A DNA stretch of 64,000 nt from Clostridia bacterium (lineage in GTDB: Bacteria > Bacillota > Clostridia > Christensenellales > Aristaeellaceae). Below the pieces are notes generated by a model. The model was not told the origin of the DNA and searched no databases. It saw nothing but the letters and a program-made list of their open reading frames with translations. A program made the translations under genes and the position numbers. Numbering within the stretch: the first letter of the stretch is position 1; each line of letters opens with the position of its first letter. Below, one piece after another: positions 23,943-32,667 of the stretch. Where the stretch lies: NCBI GenBank assembly GCA_017521565.1, contig JAFXCE010000005.1:1-64000 (forward strand). Direction: 5' to 3'.

Positions 23943-25010
23943 ATGTTTGACCGCAGCATTCCCATGATCGGTTTCCATACGATCATCAAAGCGCATGAGA
24001 GTGTGGATGCGATGATCCGCCTCATTGACGAAGGACTTGCGCCGGGTGGCTTCAACACCGTGATTCTGGAAATGCGCTATGCATTCCGCTGCTTTCCGGA
24101 ATTTTCCACCGGGACCATCACCTACGAGGATGCGGGCCGCATTGCCGACGCCTGCGAGCGCCACGGCATTCGCCTTGTGCCGCTTCTGCCGTGTCTGAGC
24201 CATCAGTCCGCCGGGCCGCGCAGCGTGCCGTATCCGCTGTTTAAGCATCATCCTGAGCTGCTGGAGCGTCAGGGCGTCGTAACGGGGACGGATTGGCCGG
24301 ACTTTGTGCTGCACAGCTGGTGCGCCTCCAACGACGAGGTGTTCAAATACATCTTCCCGATGATCGACGAGATGGCCGAGGCATGCCGCGCACAGGCGTT
24401 CCATATCGGCATGGATGAACTGTTCGATGTGGCGATATGCCCCAAGTGCCGTGAAAAGACGCCGGCGGAGCTCTATGCCCGCACGGTCAGGATTCTCCAT
24501 GATCACCTCGCCGAAAAGGGAATGGATACGATGATCTGGGGCGACCGCCTGCTTGACGCCCAGAGGATGGGCTATTCGATGTGGGAAGGCGACCGTTTCG
24601 GCATTCATCCCGCGCTGCACCGCACCGATGAGGTCACGCGTGATATCATCGTCTGCGACTGGCATTATGAGTGGCACTCGGGCGGCTATCCTTCTGTGGA
24701 GACGCTGGCGAAGGAGGGATTTTTCGTCGTGCCGTCCTTCTGGCGCGATGAAAAGAACGCGGCGCATTTCTGGCTGCATGCGCTGGAGGCGCAGTATCTC
24801 GCGCAGCGCTATGGATGGCCGGGCAAGCTGGGCGGCATGCTTTGTACGAACTGGCGCTCGCTTGATGAGGAGGCGGTTTGCAACATGCTCGCCTCGATCC
24901 GCGGGGAGGAAAACGTGCAGGGACCGGGCGCGGATATTGGCCGCGTGATCCGTGAGATGGCGCCGAAGGGGCAGAAGATGTTTGGCTATCAGGCGTTCAA
25001 AAAGGAATAA
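23943..25010 (+). CDS. GH20-like glycoside hydrolase
   Basis: A 355-aa protein resembling only the TIM-barrel catalytic domain of family 20 beta-N-acetylhexosaminidases. The catalytic pair is Asp158-Glu159 in FHIGMDEL, corresponding to the H-x-G-x-DE motif. A CPKC pair (Cys166, Cys169) follows directly. There is no signal peptide, so it acts on imported oligosaccharides. The start follows AAGGAGG. It is divergent from uxuA. Linkage and sugar specificity are uncertain; it may belong to a distant GH20 subgroup. Confidence 0.78.
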   Translation: MFDRSIPMIGFHTIIKAHESVDAMIRLIDEGLAPGGFNTVILEMRYAFRCFPEFSTGTITYEDAGRIADACERHGIRLVPLLPCLSHQSAGPRSVPYPLFKHHPELLERQGVVTGTDWPDFVLHSWCASNDEVFKYIFPMIDEMAEACRAQAFHIGMDELFDVAICPKCREKTPAELYARTVRILHDHLAEKGMDTMIWGDRLLDAQRMGYSMWEGDRFGIHPALHRTDEVTRDIIVCDWHYEWHSGGYPSVETLAKEGFFVVPSFWRDEKNAAHFWLHALEAQYLAQRYGWPGKLGGMLCTNWRSLDEEAVCNMLASIRGEENVQGPGADIGRVIREMAPKGQKMFGYQAFKKE

Positions 25011-25034
25011 AGGGGCGTGCGGACGCTCCGTCAG

Positions 25035-25063
25035 GCCATCGGCTCAGCCGATGGCTATTTTTC
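25035..25063 (+). terminator. Terminator of the GH20-like gene
   Basis: GCCATCGGC, loop TCA, GCCGATGGC (25047-25055), then TATTTTTCTTT. Confidence 0.85.
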
Positions 25064-25082
25064 TTTATAGGAAATTGCGTAA

Positions 25083-25196
25083 AACCTCTCCGTCATGCCT
25101 ACGGCATGCCACCTCCCCTTTCAGGGGAGGCAAGGTCCGTATGGCGCATCTTGGCTCCCCTGAAAGGGGAGCTGTCGCTGAAAGCGACTGAGGGGT
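25083..25196. repeat. Composite palindromic intergenic repeat
   Basis: Four hairpins in a row: CATGCC/GGCATG, CCTCCCC/GGGGAGG, GCTCCCC/GGGGAGC and GTCGCT/AGCGAC. The middle two hairpins are near mirror images of each other. No coding capacity. The layout is that of dispersed palindromic repeats seen between genes in Clostridia genomes. It fills most of the gap before the CLC gene. Confidence 0.65.
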
Positions 25197-25342
25197 TGAA
25201 GTCGGCAAAGCACACTTTTTTACTGCACTGCAACGATGAAAGATGGAGAAAAAGTGAAATTAGATATGGATTCTGGGGGTATATGGGTGTATAATAGGCA
25301 TCCGGAAAAACTGATTACAACAAGAAAAAGTGAGGCAAAGTC

Positions 25343-26623
25343 ATGCTGATCACAGAAAAATCCAAAGAGATTGCCAAGCATTACGTCACATCGAGCTTCT
25401 TCTCTGCGAAGGTGCTCGTCAAGTGGCTTGTGATCGCCTCGGCGATCGGCGTGATCGTCGGCGCAATCGGTTCGCTGTTCGGTCATATGCTCATTGCGGT
25501 CAATCATTTCAGGGAAGCGCATCCGATGATCATCCTCGCGCTGCCCTTTGCGGGCCTTCTGATCGTATTCCTGTATCGTTTCTTCAAGGATGCGGACGAC
25601 AAGGGCACCAATATGGTCATCGCGTCGATTCATTCCTCCACGGGTATCCCCTTCAGAATGGCGCCGCTGATCTTTATCACCACGGTCATCACGCACCTGT
25701 TTGGCGGATCCGCCGGCCGCGAGGGCGCGGCGATCCAGCTCGGCGGAAGCATTGCCAAGCGGATCGGCAGAAAGCTCAGGCTGAACGCCAACGATCAGCA
25801 TATCATCGTCATGTGCGGCATGAGCGCGGGCTTTTCGGCGCTCTTTGGCACGCCGCTCGCCGCGACGATCTTCTCGCTGGAGGTCATCAGCGTGGGTATC
25901 ATGCATTACTCTGCGCTGGTGCCGTGCGTGACAGCGTCGATGATCGGTCACTTTGTGGCGGAATTCTTCAGGATGCCGCCGGAGGTGTTCCCGGTTGCGG
26001 GCATTCCTGCGATGGAGGCGGCGATCTTCTTCAAGGTCGTGCTGATGGCGGCGATCTTTGGCGTGACGTCGATCCTCTTCTGCATGATCATGCATCAGAC
26101 GGAGCATCTGCTTGCGCATCATTTCAAGAATCCCTATGTGCGAATCTTCGTGTCCGCTGTTCTGATTCTCGTGCTGTGCGGCCTTCTGGGCTCGGATATG
26201 TACCTCGGCTCGGGCATGCACATCATCGAGCATATCTTCCATGAGGGCCACACCGACACGTTTGCATTCCTGCTGAAGATGATCTTTACCGCGCTGACCA
26301 TCGGCGCGGGCTTCAAGGGCGGCGAGATCGTCCCGTCGCTGACCATTGGCGCTGCGGTGGGCTGCATTGCCGCGCCGGTGTTCGGTCTGCCGGTGTCCCT
26401 TGCTGCGGCCTGCGGCATGGCGGGCGTGTTCTGTGGCGTGACAAATTGCCCGATCACGTCCCTGCTGATCGCCTTTGAGCTCTTTGGCTTTGAAGGCATG
26501 CCGTATTATCTGGTTGCCGTGGCGGTCAGCTACATGCTCTCCGGTTACTATGGCCTGTATCATGCGCAGCGCATCATGTATTCCAAAACGGAAACGCATT
26601 TTATCAATACCATCACACACTGA
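25343..26623 (+). CDS. CLC-family anion transporter, probable fluoride/proton antiporter
   Basis: A 426-aa CLC protein. The gating-glutamate motif reads GREGA (residues 125-129, Glu127) rather than the chloride-type GREGP, and the first selectivity loop reads KGTN (Asn90) rather than GSGIP. The stretch RMAPLIF...THLFGGSAGREG is also typical of the fluoride-exporting CLC clade. It should expel fluoride from the cytoplasm using the proton gradient. No fluoride riboswitch is apparent in the leader. A TATAAT lies at 25290. A terminator follows at 26634, so it is a single-gene unit. Confidence 0.87.
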   Translation: MLITEKSKEIAKHYVTSSFFSAKVLVKWLVIASAIGVIVGAIGSLFGHMLIAVNHFREAHPMIILALPFAGLLIVFLYRFFKDADDKGTNMVIASIHSSTGIPFRMAPLIFITTVITHLFGGSAGREGAAIQLGGSIAKRIGRKLRLNANDQHIIVMCGMSAGFSALFGTPLAATIFSLEVISVGIMHYSALVPCVTASMIGHFVAEFFRMPPEVFPVAGIPAMEAAIFFKVVLMAAIFGVTSILFCMIMHQTEHLLAHHFKNPYVRIFVSAVLILVLCGLLGSDMYLGSGMHIIEHIFHEGHTDTFAFLLKMIFTALTIGAGFKGGEIVPSLTIGAAVGCIAAPVFGLPVSLAAACGMAGVFCGVTNCPITSLLIAFELFGFEGMPYYLVAVAVSYMLSGYYGLYHAQRIMYSKTETHFINTITH

Positions 26624-26633
26624 GCGATTGAGG

Positions 26634-26662
26634 AAAAGGCTGGAATACCAGCCTTTTTCTTT
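26634..26662 (+). terminator. Terminator of the CLC gene
   Basis: AAAAGGCTGG, loop AATA, CCAGCCTTTT, then TCTTT: a 10-bp perfect stem. Confidence 0.9.
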
Positions 26663-26670
26663 ATACCTGA

Positions 26671-26699
26671 TTTACGTTATGGATGCTTGCTGATATAAT
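26671..26699 (+). promoter_or_regulatory. Promoter of the secreted esterase gene
   Basis: TTTACG (26671-26676), 17 bp, TATAAT (26694-26699) with TGA immediately upstream (extended -10). Confidence 0.6.
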
Positions 26700-26764
26700 G
26701 GATACAAAGATATGCGGATTACGGATATGCCGCGGAGGATGAACGAAAGGGGATTTTGACGAGC

Positions 26765-29470
26765 ATGAAAAAGGGATTTGTGTGCCTGTGCGCGCTGCTG
26801 TGCATGCTGTTGGCTGTGTCTGTGCTGGCCGAGGATGGCACGGGTGATGCGCTGCATGTGACCCTGCCGGACGGCTATGCGGACAGCGGCCTGCGCTATC
26901 CGGTGCTCTATGTGATGCCGGAGGATGGGCTTGGAACGATTGACGAGAGCCTGCGCCTGAAGCTGAAAGAGGAAATGACCGATCATCTGAGCATGATCAT
27001 CGTCCAGCCGGAATTCAGCGAGGGCGACGATCTGATCGCGAAGATGAAGGAGATCATCCTCGACACCGAATCCACCTATCGCGTGGCGAAGGGGAAGGCG
27101 TACCGCGTGCTGATGGGCACGGGCGTGGGCGGCTATCTGGCCTATGCGCTCGGCCTTGAGCTGCAGGAAGAGATCGGCGCGATGGTTTCCATTCGCGGCA
27201 ATTTCGCGGGGGAGGATAACCCATGGATCGCGAAGTGCGGCGATGTGCAGGACAAGCTGGATATGCTTAACATTGCCGATCCGGAATACCTGAATGGCGT
27301 ATATACCTACATGGACGCGCCGGTCAGCGACGTCTATACCAACCAGAAGGGCGGCACCAACGATCTGGGCGCGCTGTTTATCGGCTATGGCACGGGCAGC
27401 GCGGCGCATGAGTTCACCGTCCGCCCGGGCGGATATGACGATGCGTTCCTGACGGAATCCGTGGCCCGCGTGATGGACCGCCTGACCGGCCGCATGCTGG
27501 CGGATGTTGTCTATGGCGGCTTTACGCTTAAGAAGGCGGCGCTCAGCAGCGCGGATGAGACGGCCGAGGCGCTTTACAGCGTGACGACCGGCGAGGCGCT
27601 TGCGGCCTTTGCAGATATTGCGCCGGTGATGGAGGTCGTCTTCACGGTGACCGATCCCGCCACGGGCGAGGTGCTCGATCAGCAGGTTGTTCCGGGTGCG
27701 GCGCTTGAGGGTGGCTGCGCGGTGGCCAATGCGGTAAACGGTACGTCCTCTGTGGTGTCCATGGGCGTGCGTGTGCTCGGCGTGGAGATTCCGCTGGCGA
27801 GCGCGACGCTGATTCGCATGCAGGACCCGGTCATCGACGGCGATATCCAGAAAATCGACCTGATGGGCGACTGGCATTTCCAGTATACCGGCATGCAGAC
27901 GCTCGATGCGGCGTCCCTGACGGCGCAAGATTGCAGCGAGTGGCCCGTCGTGCAGCCGGCGCTGACCAGCTGGGTCAAGGGCTTCGGCAACATCAGCGAC
28001 GAGAACGTGACCTCCGGCTATGGCCCGGATTACTTCAATTTCTTCATCACCGGCAGCGGCTATTATGCCAAGACGTTCACCGTGCCGCAGGAATTTGACA
28101 GCCAGGAGCTGCTGCTGTCCATCGGCTATGTGGACGACCGCTGCGAGGTGTTCCTCAATGGCGTGCGCGTCGGCGCGACGGGCATGGATGAAAACGGCCA
28201 GCCGACCGGCGATACGACGTGGGCGGTGTACAGCTGCTTTGAGGTGGATCCGGCGCTGATCAACCGCGGCGGCGAGAATACCGTGATCGTGCGCGCGTGG
28301 AATGATCTTCCCTTCGGCGCGGGCGGCTGGTATGGCGGCCCGGTTGCGCTCTACAGCCGCGCGGCCTTCGACGCGGAGAACGGCGCGGGCGACAGCGCGC
28401 GATTCTACGAGGAGGGCTTTGAGTCCGAATATGCGGCAAAGGGCCTCGGCAAGAGCGGCACGGTGGAAAACAAATACCTGATCTATCTGCCGGAGGGCTA
28501 CGAGACCTCGGGCCGCCATTATCCCACGGTGTATCTGCTCCATCAGTTCAACAGCGATCACACCTCTTATCGCGGCGACAAGGTCAACCAGCTCTTTGAT
28601 CAGGGCGCGGCGGAAGGCCTGTTTGACGAGATGATCGTCGTCATCCCCAACAGCAGCGAGGAGAGCTGGTGGGCCGGCGACTGGGAAAAGATGATCACCG
28701 ATGAGCTGATTCCGCATATTGACGGCAAGTATCGCACCATTCGCGATGCGCGCTATCGCCTGACGGCGGGCTGCTCCATGGGCGGTCAGGGCGCGATGGC
28801 GGTGGCGCTGCGCAATCCGGATTTCTTTACCGGCGCGGTGAGCTTCTTCGGCGCGTTCTCCTACGGCGGCGCGAGCAGCCCGAACGCGATTGCGGCGAAG
28901 GAAAGCGCGGAATACATGGACAGCTTCAGCCTGTACTTCATCTGCGGCAACCAGGACAGCTACGGCTTCGGCGTGCCGGCGATTGCGCTCAATCAGCAGC
29001 TGGAGGCGATGAACGTGAATCACGGCTTCTTCATCGACAACGGCGGCCATGACAGCGCGTTCTACATCCCGTTCTTCAAGGATGCGTTTGCCTATATCCG
29101 AAATGACATGTATAAGAGCGACGAGGCGATTGAATCTCTGGTCAAGGGCGGCCTGACCGTGGTTGGCACGCAGGTGACGGCGACGATGGATAGCTTGCCC
29201 GGCATCGAAGCCTATCATTATACCGTGCCCGCGTCGTCCTACACGAAGAACCCGAATCCTCAGCTGGACGCCGCGCTCACGCTGACCGTCACGCAGAACG
29301 GTGAGCCTGTCATGCAGGAGCGCACCTCCCATCACAGTGCGTCCGATATGATCAGCGTTGTAATCGAGCTCGATGTTGCTCCTTATGTCGACGCCTCTCA
29401 GCCGTTTGAGGTTGTTCTTACTGCCAATATCCTCGATCGTACCATTGAACTGGCTCGTATCCAGAAATAA
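26765..29470 (+). CDS. Large secreted esterase with an inactive N-terminal esterase-like domain
   Basis: A 901-aa secreted protein: signal peptide (about 1-22), an esterase-D-like alpha/beta region (about 25-260), a GH2-type sugar-binding jelly roll (about 355-545, with WHFQYTG and GWYGGPV), and a second esterase domain (about 570-790). The second domain has an intact nucleophile elbow, GCSMGG with Ser671, and the likely His762 in NGGHDSAFY. The first domain has the same elbow as GTGVGG, with Gly in place of Ser, so it is probably dead. The enzyme may deacylate plant or host glycans. Start: the ATG at 26765 is preferred; an in-frame TTG at 26756 is too close to the AAAGGGGA site. Confidence 0.83.
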   Translation: MKKGFVCLCALLCMLLAVSVLAEDGTGDALHVTLPDGYADSGLRYPVLYVMPEDGLGTIDESLRLKLKEEMTDHLSMIIVQPEFSEGDDLIAKMKEIILDTESTYRVAKGKAYRVLMGTGVGGYLAYALGLELQEEIGAMVSIRGNFAGEDNPWIAKCGDVQDKLDMLNIADPEYLNGVYTYMDAPVSDVYTNQKGGTNDLGALFIGYGTGSAAHEFTVRPGGYDDAFLTESVARVMDRLTGRMLADVVYGGFTLKKAALSSADETAEALYSVTTGEALAAFADIAPVMEVVFTVTDPATGEVLDQQVVPGAALEGGCAVANAVNGTSSVVSMGVRVLGVEIPLASATLIRMQDPVIDGDIQKIDLMGDWHFQYTGMQTLDAASLTAQDCSEWPVVQPALTSWVKGFGNISDENVTSGYGPDYFNFFITGSGYYAKTFTVPQEFDSQELLLSIGYVDDRCEVFLNGVRVGATGMDENGQPTGDTTWAVYSCFEVDPALINRGGENTVIVRAWNDLPFGAGGWYGGPVALYSRAAFDAENGAGDSARFYEEGFESEYAAKGLGKSGTVENKYLIYLPEGYETSGRHYPTVYLLHQFNSDHTSYRGDKVNQLFDQGAAEGLFDEMIVVIPNSSEESWWAGDWEKMITDELIPHIDGKYRTIRDARYRLTAGCSMGGQGAMAVALRNPDFFTGAVSFFGAFSYGGASSPNAIAAKESAEYMDSFSLYFICGNQDSYGFGVPAIALNQQLEAMNVNHGFFIDNGGHDSAFYIPFFKDAFAYIRNDMYKSDEAIESLVKGGLTVVGTQVTATMDSLPGIEAYHYTVPASSYTKNPNPQLDAALTLTVTQNGEPVMQERTSHHSASDMISVVIELDVAPYVDASQPFEVVLTANILDRTIELARIQK

Positions 29471-29481
29471 TCCTTTTATGC

Positions 29482-29512
29482 AAAAACCGGAGGCGTTTGC
29501 CTCCGGTTTTTT
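29482..29512 (+). terminator. Terminator of the secreted esterase gene
   Basis: AAAAACCGGAGGC (29482-29494), loop GTTT, perfect 13-bp complement ending in a T run. Confidence 0.92.
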
Positions 29513-29514
29513 AT

Positions 29515-29574
29515 GCGAAGAAGGGGGTTTGAGGGACAATGTCCCTCAAGCAGGTTTGGGCGGCAGCCCAACGT
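29515..29574 (+). repeat. Two-hairpin repeat, copy 2
   Basis: GCGAAG box, hairpin TTGAGGGAC/GTCCCTCAA (29529-29549), then hairpin TTGGGC/GCCCAA and the terminal ACGT. Same order and spacing as the copy at 4338. It begins directly after the esterase terminator and ends 8 bp before the nitroreductase stop. Confidence 0.85.
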
Positions 29575-29581
29575 TTCCCGG

Positions 29582-30115
29582 TTACTCCATCGTTGCCGTC
29601 ATGATCCGATTGTCCTGCACAGCTCTCATTTCGTACGTTTCCCGCGTCCTGCCCAGCGTGATCGCGCAGCAGGGCGCAAAGCCCTCCGGCAGATTCAGTT
29701 CGGCGAGCAGCGCAGGTTCCTTGTTCAGCGCGCGGATGGCGCCCCAGATGTGGCAGGTGCCGATTCCAAGCGAAACGGCGGCGAGCGCGGCGTTCTGCGC
29801 GAGGATGGCGCAGTTGGAATAGGAGGAGTTGTCCGTCGGGATGCCGGGGAAGATGGAGGAGAAGATCATCAGCACCGGCGCGCCGTAGAGGGGATGGTAG
29901 TTTTCCTTGCCCAGCTGCGCGCCTGCAGCGTCCTCAAGGCGGGCAAGATAATCTGGGCGCTGCACGACGGTGATGTGCAGGCTGTCATAGCGGCCCATGC
30001 CCACGGGCGCGGCGTAGGCCGCCTTGAGGATCAGATCGAGTTCGTCCTTGGATGGCGCCTCGCCGGTATAGCTGCGGACGGACTTTCTCATAAAAACCGG
30101 ATTTTGCTGCTTCAT
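29582..30115 (-). CDS. Nitroreductase-family protein
   Basis: A 177-aa FMN-dependent oxidoreductase of the nitroreductase fold: the N-terminal RKSVRSYTGEAPS motif, AAYAAPVGMGRYDS in the FMN loop, and DNSSYSNCAILAQNAALAAVSLGIGTCHIWG. It is of normal size for the family. The physiological substrate is unknown; such proteins reduce quinones, flavins or nitro compounds with NAD(P)H. The gene stands alone, divergent from mnmE; only a weak GGGGCGAAG lies before the ATG. Confidence 0.88.
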   Translation of the reverse strand: MKQQNPVFMRKSVRSYTGEAPSKDELDLILKAAYAAPVGMGRYDSLHITVVQRPDYLARLEDAAGAQLGKENYHPLYGAPVLMIFSSIFPGIPTDNSSYSNCAILAQNAALAAVSLGIGTCHIWGAIRALNKEPALLAELNLPEGFAPCCAITLGRTRETYEMRAVQDNRIMTATME

Positions 30116-30220
30116 AAATTTTGCTTCGCCCCTTTATTATTGTCGCTGTTTCCATTATACTGAATCGGACATGAGATTCAAGCAAATCGCAGAATTTGGG
30201 AAAGAACTGAGGGTTTGAGC

Positions 30221-31576
30221 ATGGTGCATGAACACGATACAATTGCCGCACAGGCGACGGCGAGCGGTGAGGGCGGCATTGCGATTGTCCGCCTGAGCGG
30301 TGCGGAGTGCGAAAGGATACTCCTTCGCGTATTCCGCCCCAAAAACTTAAAGCCGATGAAGAGCCGCGTGCTGACGTTCGGCAATGTGATGGATGGGGAG
30401 AGCGTGGTTGACGAGGCGATGGCCGTTCTCTTCCGTGCGCCATACAGCTATACGCGCGAGGACGTCGCGGAGATTCACTGCCACGGCTCGGATGCGCTTG
30501 TGCGCAGGATTCTGCTGCTGCTGCTGCGTGCGGGCGCGCGCATGGCGGATCCCGGTGAATTCACCTGCCGCGCGTTTCTGAACGGGCGTATCGACCTGAC
30601 GCAGGCGGAGGCGGTCATGCGGATGATTCGCGCGGGCAGCGAGCGCGCGATGAATGCGGCGATCCGGCAGATGGAGGGCGGTGTATCCGCCTTTGTCCGC
30701 ACGGCACGGGAGGAGATTATCGCGCTGCTGGCGGAGATTGCCGCTGCGATTGATTTTCCGGATGAGGTTGAGGAGAGCGAGACGGCGCAGCAGGTCTTTG
30801 CGCGCTGCGGCGCGATCCGGACACACCTGCTGGCCTCCTGCGATCCGCGCGCCGGGCGCATCGAGGACGAGGGCCTGCGCGTCGTGCTCTGCGGCAGGCC
30901 GAACGCAGGCAAGAGCAGCCTGCTCAATGCGCTGATCGGCGGCGAACGCGCGATTGTGACCGATATCCCGGGCACGACGCGCGACACGCTGACGGAAGCG
31001 ATCCAGATTGACGGTCTCAAGGTCTGCCTGACGGACACAGCAGGCCTGCGCGAGACGGGCGACGCGGTGGAGCGCATTGGCGTGGCGCGCGCGCAGAAGG
31101 CGCTTGACGAGGCGGATGTGCGCATGCTGGTGCTCGATGGCTCCTGTGCGATTGATACGGAGGACAGAGAGGCCATCGGCGGTCTTTCGCCGCATATCGT
31201 CGTGCTCAGCAAGGGCGATCTGCCGCCGGTCGTTTTAAAGGAAGATGCGCTTGAGCAATTCCCGGGGGCAAAGGTTGTTTCCGTCTGCGCGCCGGAGGGG
31301 GAGGGGCTTGATGAACTCAGGGCGATGATCGCCGCCTTTGCGCCGGAGGATGGCGCAGAATCGTCAATGCTCTCTCAGGCGCGGCATGTACAGGCGGCGC
31401 AGCGCGCGTGTGATTCGCTTTATGATGCGATGCGCGCGATTGAGGACGAGATGCCGCTTGACGTCTGCGCGGTGGATCTTTCCGCTGCGCTGGATTGTCT
31501 CGGTGAGATTACGGGCGAGACGATGAGCGAGCATGTGATTTCTGAGGTGTTTGCACGGTTCTGCGTGGGCAAATAA
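30221..31576 (+). CDS. mnmE: tRNA modification GTPase MnmE
   Basis: A 451-aa protein with the MnmE order: N-terminal folate-binding domain (DTIAAQATASGEGGIAIVRLSG), helical region, inserted G domain (G1 GRPNAGKSS, G3 DTAG, G4 LSKGD in place of NKxD) and the C-terminal CVGK with the conserved Cys. With MnmG it builds the cmnm5/nm5 group on wobble uridine 34. GAGGG lies 7 bp before the ATG at 30221. In many Firmicutes mnmE sits next to mnmG, jag and rnpA close to the origin; here it is alone but still 20 kb from dnaA. Confidence 0.95.
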   Translation: MVHEHDTIAAQATASGEGGIAIVRLSGAECERILLRVFRPKNLKPMKSRVLTFGNVMDGESVVDEAMAVLFRAPYSYTREDVAEIHCHGSDALVRRILLLLLRAGARMADPGEFTCRAFLNGRIDLTQAEAVMRMIRAGSERAMNAAIRQMEGGVSAFVRTAREEIIALLAEIAAAIDFPDEVEESETAQQVFARCGAIRTHLLASCDPRAGRIEDEGLRVVLCGRPNAGKSSLLNALIGGERAIVTDIPGTTRDTLTEAIQIDGLKVCLTDTAGLRETGDAVERIGVARAQKALDEADVRMLVLDGSCAIDTEDREAIGGLSPHIVVLSKGDLPPVVLKEDALEQFPGAKVVSVCAPEGEGLDELRAMIAAFAPEDGAESSMLSQARHVQAAQRACDSLYDAMRAIEDEMPLDVCAVDLSAALDCLGEITGETMSEHVISEVFARFCVGK

Positions 31577-31582
31577 GCATAT

Positions 31583-31608
31583 AAAAAGGCAGCCTAAGCT
31601 GCCTTTTT
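31583..31608. terminator. Bidirectional terminator between mnmE and the phosphoesterase gene
   Basis: AAAAAGGCAGC, loop CTAA, GCTGCCTTTTT: 11-bp perfect stem with T runs on both strands, between convergent genes. Confidence 0.9.
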
Positions 31609-31638
31609 GCTTTTTGGTATTGATAATAAGGATCGCGG

Positions 31639-32487
31639 TCAGGCATGCTTCTTCCAGAAGTCATTTGTGCCAACGCCGTCCGGCCATGGGAAGGCGGCGT
31701 CCGTCTCCTGCCAGATGCTTTCTGTAATGAGCGCCTCACCTCGCGCTTTGCGGATAGCTTCCGCCCGGCCGACAAAGCTGAGCAGGAAGTCAAAGTTGTT
31801 CATCATCTGCAGGCTGATGATGTGCGACATGATCGGACATGCCTGCGCGAGCCCGCTTTTGAGAAAGAGGCCGGGGATAACGGAAGCGTCATAGGATACC
31901 GCATAGGGACGCAGGAAAGCGTAGCCGCGCTCAAGGGTCAGGATGGCATACGGCGCTGTGCCGGGCACGCCGTCGTCCATGCATCCGACGCTGCCGATGC
32001 TGTCAATCGTCAGGTTGTGCATGGCGATGTGCGTCGGGTTATGTCCGTGTCCGCAGAAGATGCGCGTCGGCCTGTCAAATGTCCGCTGTTCAAGCAGGGG
32101 GATGGCCTTTTCGCTGTCAAAGACGGGGAAGCGGTCATCGTCCGGGAGGGCGTGGCAGAATACCGCGCCTTCCAGCTCCAGCGTTTTTGCAAATGTGATC
32201 TCCTCGGGGCGGAGCTGCTGCGCCTGAAAGCGGACGGCGGCGAAGTTTGCCCCCTGATAGCCCGGATCACCGGCCATGGCGGAGAGGATATAGCGCTCAT
32301 GGTTGCCGTGCAGGCAGGTGACATTCTGCGCGCGGAGAAGGCTGAGCGTCTCCTTCGGGCAGGGACCAAGGTTCACCTGGTCGCCGAGGGAGATGACGAG
32401 ATCCGGGCTGTGCGCCTTGATGGCGCGCAGAACGGCCTCGAGTGCGGGCAGGTTGTTGTGGATGTCTGCGATGAGTGCGATGCGCAT
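31639..32487 (-). CDS. Calcineurin-like metallophosphoesterase
   Basis: A 282-aa protein with the phosphoesterase metal motifs in order: D-x-H (ADIHNNLPA, residues 8-10), GDQVNLGP (position of GDxxxxGP), GNHE (LHGNHERY), and GHGHNPTH near the middle. This is the YfcE/Ser-Thr-phosphatase-like family of two-metal hydrolases. The C-terminal ~90 residues are an extension with no family motif I recognise. The start is well placed, with AAAGGAGG upstream. Its promoter region is shared with addB and the parS sites. Substrate unknown. Confidence 0.85.
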   Translation of the reverse strand: MRIALIADIHNNLPALEAVLRAIKAHSPDLVISLGDQVNLGPCPKETLSLLRAQNVTCLHGNHERYILSAMAGDPGYQGANFAAVRFQAQQLRPEEITFAKTLELEGAVFCHALPDDDRFPVFDSEKAIPLLEQRTFDRPTRIFCGHGHNPTHIAMHNLTIDSIGSVGCMDDGVPGTAPYAILTLERGYAFLRPYAVSYDASVIPGLFLKSGLAQACPIMSHIISLQMMNNFDFLLSFVGRAEAIRKARGEALITESIWQETDAAFPWPDGVGTNDFWKKHA

Positions 32488-32507
32488 AAAGGCCTCCTTT
32501 TGCGAAA

Positions 32508-32536
32508 TTGAAAGAAGGTGAATGATATGCTATAAT
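32508..32536 (+). promoter_or_regulatory. Promoter of addB
   Basis: TTGAAA (32508-32513), 17 bp, TATAAT (32531-32536) with TGC directly upstream. The transcript would cross both parS sites before reaching addB. Confidence 0.75.
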
Positions 32537-32580
32537 TCTGTATATTGAGCCGGGTTTCCTGCCGCGCATGCCACGGGGAA

Positions 32581-32596
32581 TGTTTCACGTGAAACA
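32581..32596. promoter_or_regulatory. parS site 1
   Basis: TGTTTCACGTGAAACA, a perfect 16-bp palindrome identical to the ParB/Spo0J centromere consensus. Confidence 0.95.
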
Positions 32597-32621
32597 TTCT
32601 GCGTAAGGGGCATGCCGGCAA

Positions 32622-32637
32622 TGTTTCACGTGAAACA
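32622..32637. promoter_or_regulatory. parS site 2
   Basis: A second identical TGTTTCACGTGAAACA, 41 bp centre to centre from the first. It sits 30 bp before the addB start, in the same gap. Confidence 0.95.
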
Positions 32638-32667
32638 CCAAAACCGGCGACAGAAAGGGGAGACGGC

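Noticed and set aside
25197-25342. Fluoride riboswitch upstream of the CLC gene
   Set aside because: The conserved aptamer core could not be found in the leader.
26672-29539. 955-codon antisense frame over the secreted esterase
   Set aside because: Same shadow composition, no start context, covers a gene with signal peptide and catalytic motifs.
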